From positions 1 to 29,431 of IMG/VR virus record IMGVR_UViG_3300010354_000414: a stretch of 29,431 nucleotides of DNA. The stretch is one strand, 5' to 3'. The translations under genes were made by a program, and so were the position numbers. The stretch is from a virus. Of this stretch, positions 29,333-29,431 are shown one piece after another (the stretch's first letter is position 1; every line of letters begins with the position of its first letter). The notes beneath the pieces were generated by a model. It made no database searches and was not told the origin of the DNA. It was given only the letters and a program-made list of their open reading frames with translations.

Positions 29333-29431
29333 AGTTGACTGGATTGATGATACATTCCGTGTGGAAGAAACTCGCTGGAAAACTTGGCGTAGTTATACGA
29401 AAGAAGGAAAAGAACTAATTACATCACTGAA
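29298..29431 (+). CDS. Conserved cyanophage-like protein, 3' end outside window
   Basis: MNPQNEHPEIAEVDWIDDTF leads into RVEETRWKTWRSYTKEGKEL and TSL at the window edge. The RVEE.RWKTW.S....GK.L.TSL segment is one I recall from a small cyanophage protein family of unknown function. The start is in an ATGA overlap with the membrane-protein gene. At least 44 residues are visible; the stop lies beyond the right edge. Confidence 0.75.
   Translation, partial: MNPQNEHPEIAEVDWIDDTFRVEETRWKTWRSYTKEGKELITSL

Overview
This window looks like part of a T4-like cyanophage (cyanomyovirus) genome. Every gene I can support is on the + strand, genes touch or overlap almost everywhere, and I see no rRNA, tRNA, transposase or CRISPR array. 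The assignment rests on three things recalled from cyanophage genomes: a giant repeat-built fibre/baseplate-type protein with CKRDIGYIVDAI motifs, several tail-collar proteins, and a set of tiny conserved cyanophage proteins. No database search was possible. The host (probably a marine or freshwater picocyanobacterium) is an inference.

Region 1 (1-18743) is an adhesion and tail structure block of four genes. The first is cut by the left window edge and still encodes at least 3,719 residues, mostly beta-rich fibre modules plus a block of helical repeats. It is followed by two tail-collar proteins of 363 and 304 aa, then an 1,854-aa protein. That last protein carries eight Ig-like domains, one cupredoxin-like domain, a collar domain, two HxH metal-site motifs and a long glycine-rich domain. 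All three collar proteins carry paired HxH motifs and end in nearly the same tail (IIKAF, LIKF, LIKAF), so they look like related receptor-binding fibres.

Region 2 (18764-21020) holds three AT-rich genes. The first contains a motif of the phage tail-assembly-chaperone type, which suggests that it helps assemble the fibres upstream. The other two are unrecognised.

Region 3 (about 21021-29431) starts with a sigma70-like promoter at 21035-21064 and is a compressed array of 32 small genes, mostly joined by ATGA stop/start overlaps. Most are unknown cyanophage proteins. Recognisable members are a CmcI-type SAM-dependent methyltransferase (23424-24179, much more AT-rich than its neighbours), a 2-oxoglutarate/Fe(II) oxygenase (24477-25094), three small membrane proteins plus a fourth with one membrane segment, and a cysteine-rich possible zinc protein. 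The right end contains long gene overlaps, including a short stretch where all three forward frames appear to be used. The array is probably an early or accessory operon that modifies the host or the virion.

No gap between genes exceeds about 70 bases. I found no convincing rho-independent terminator.
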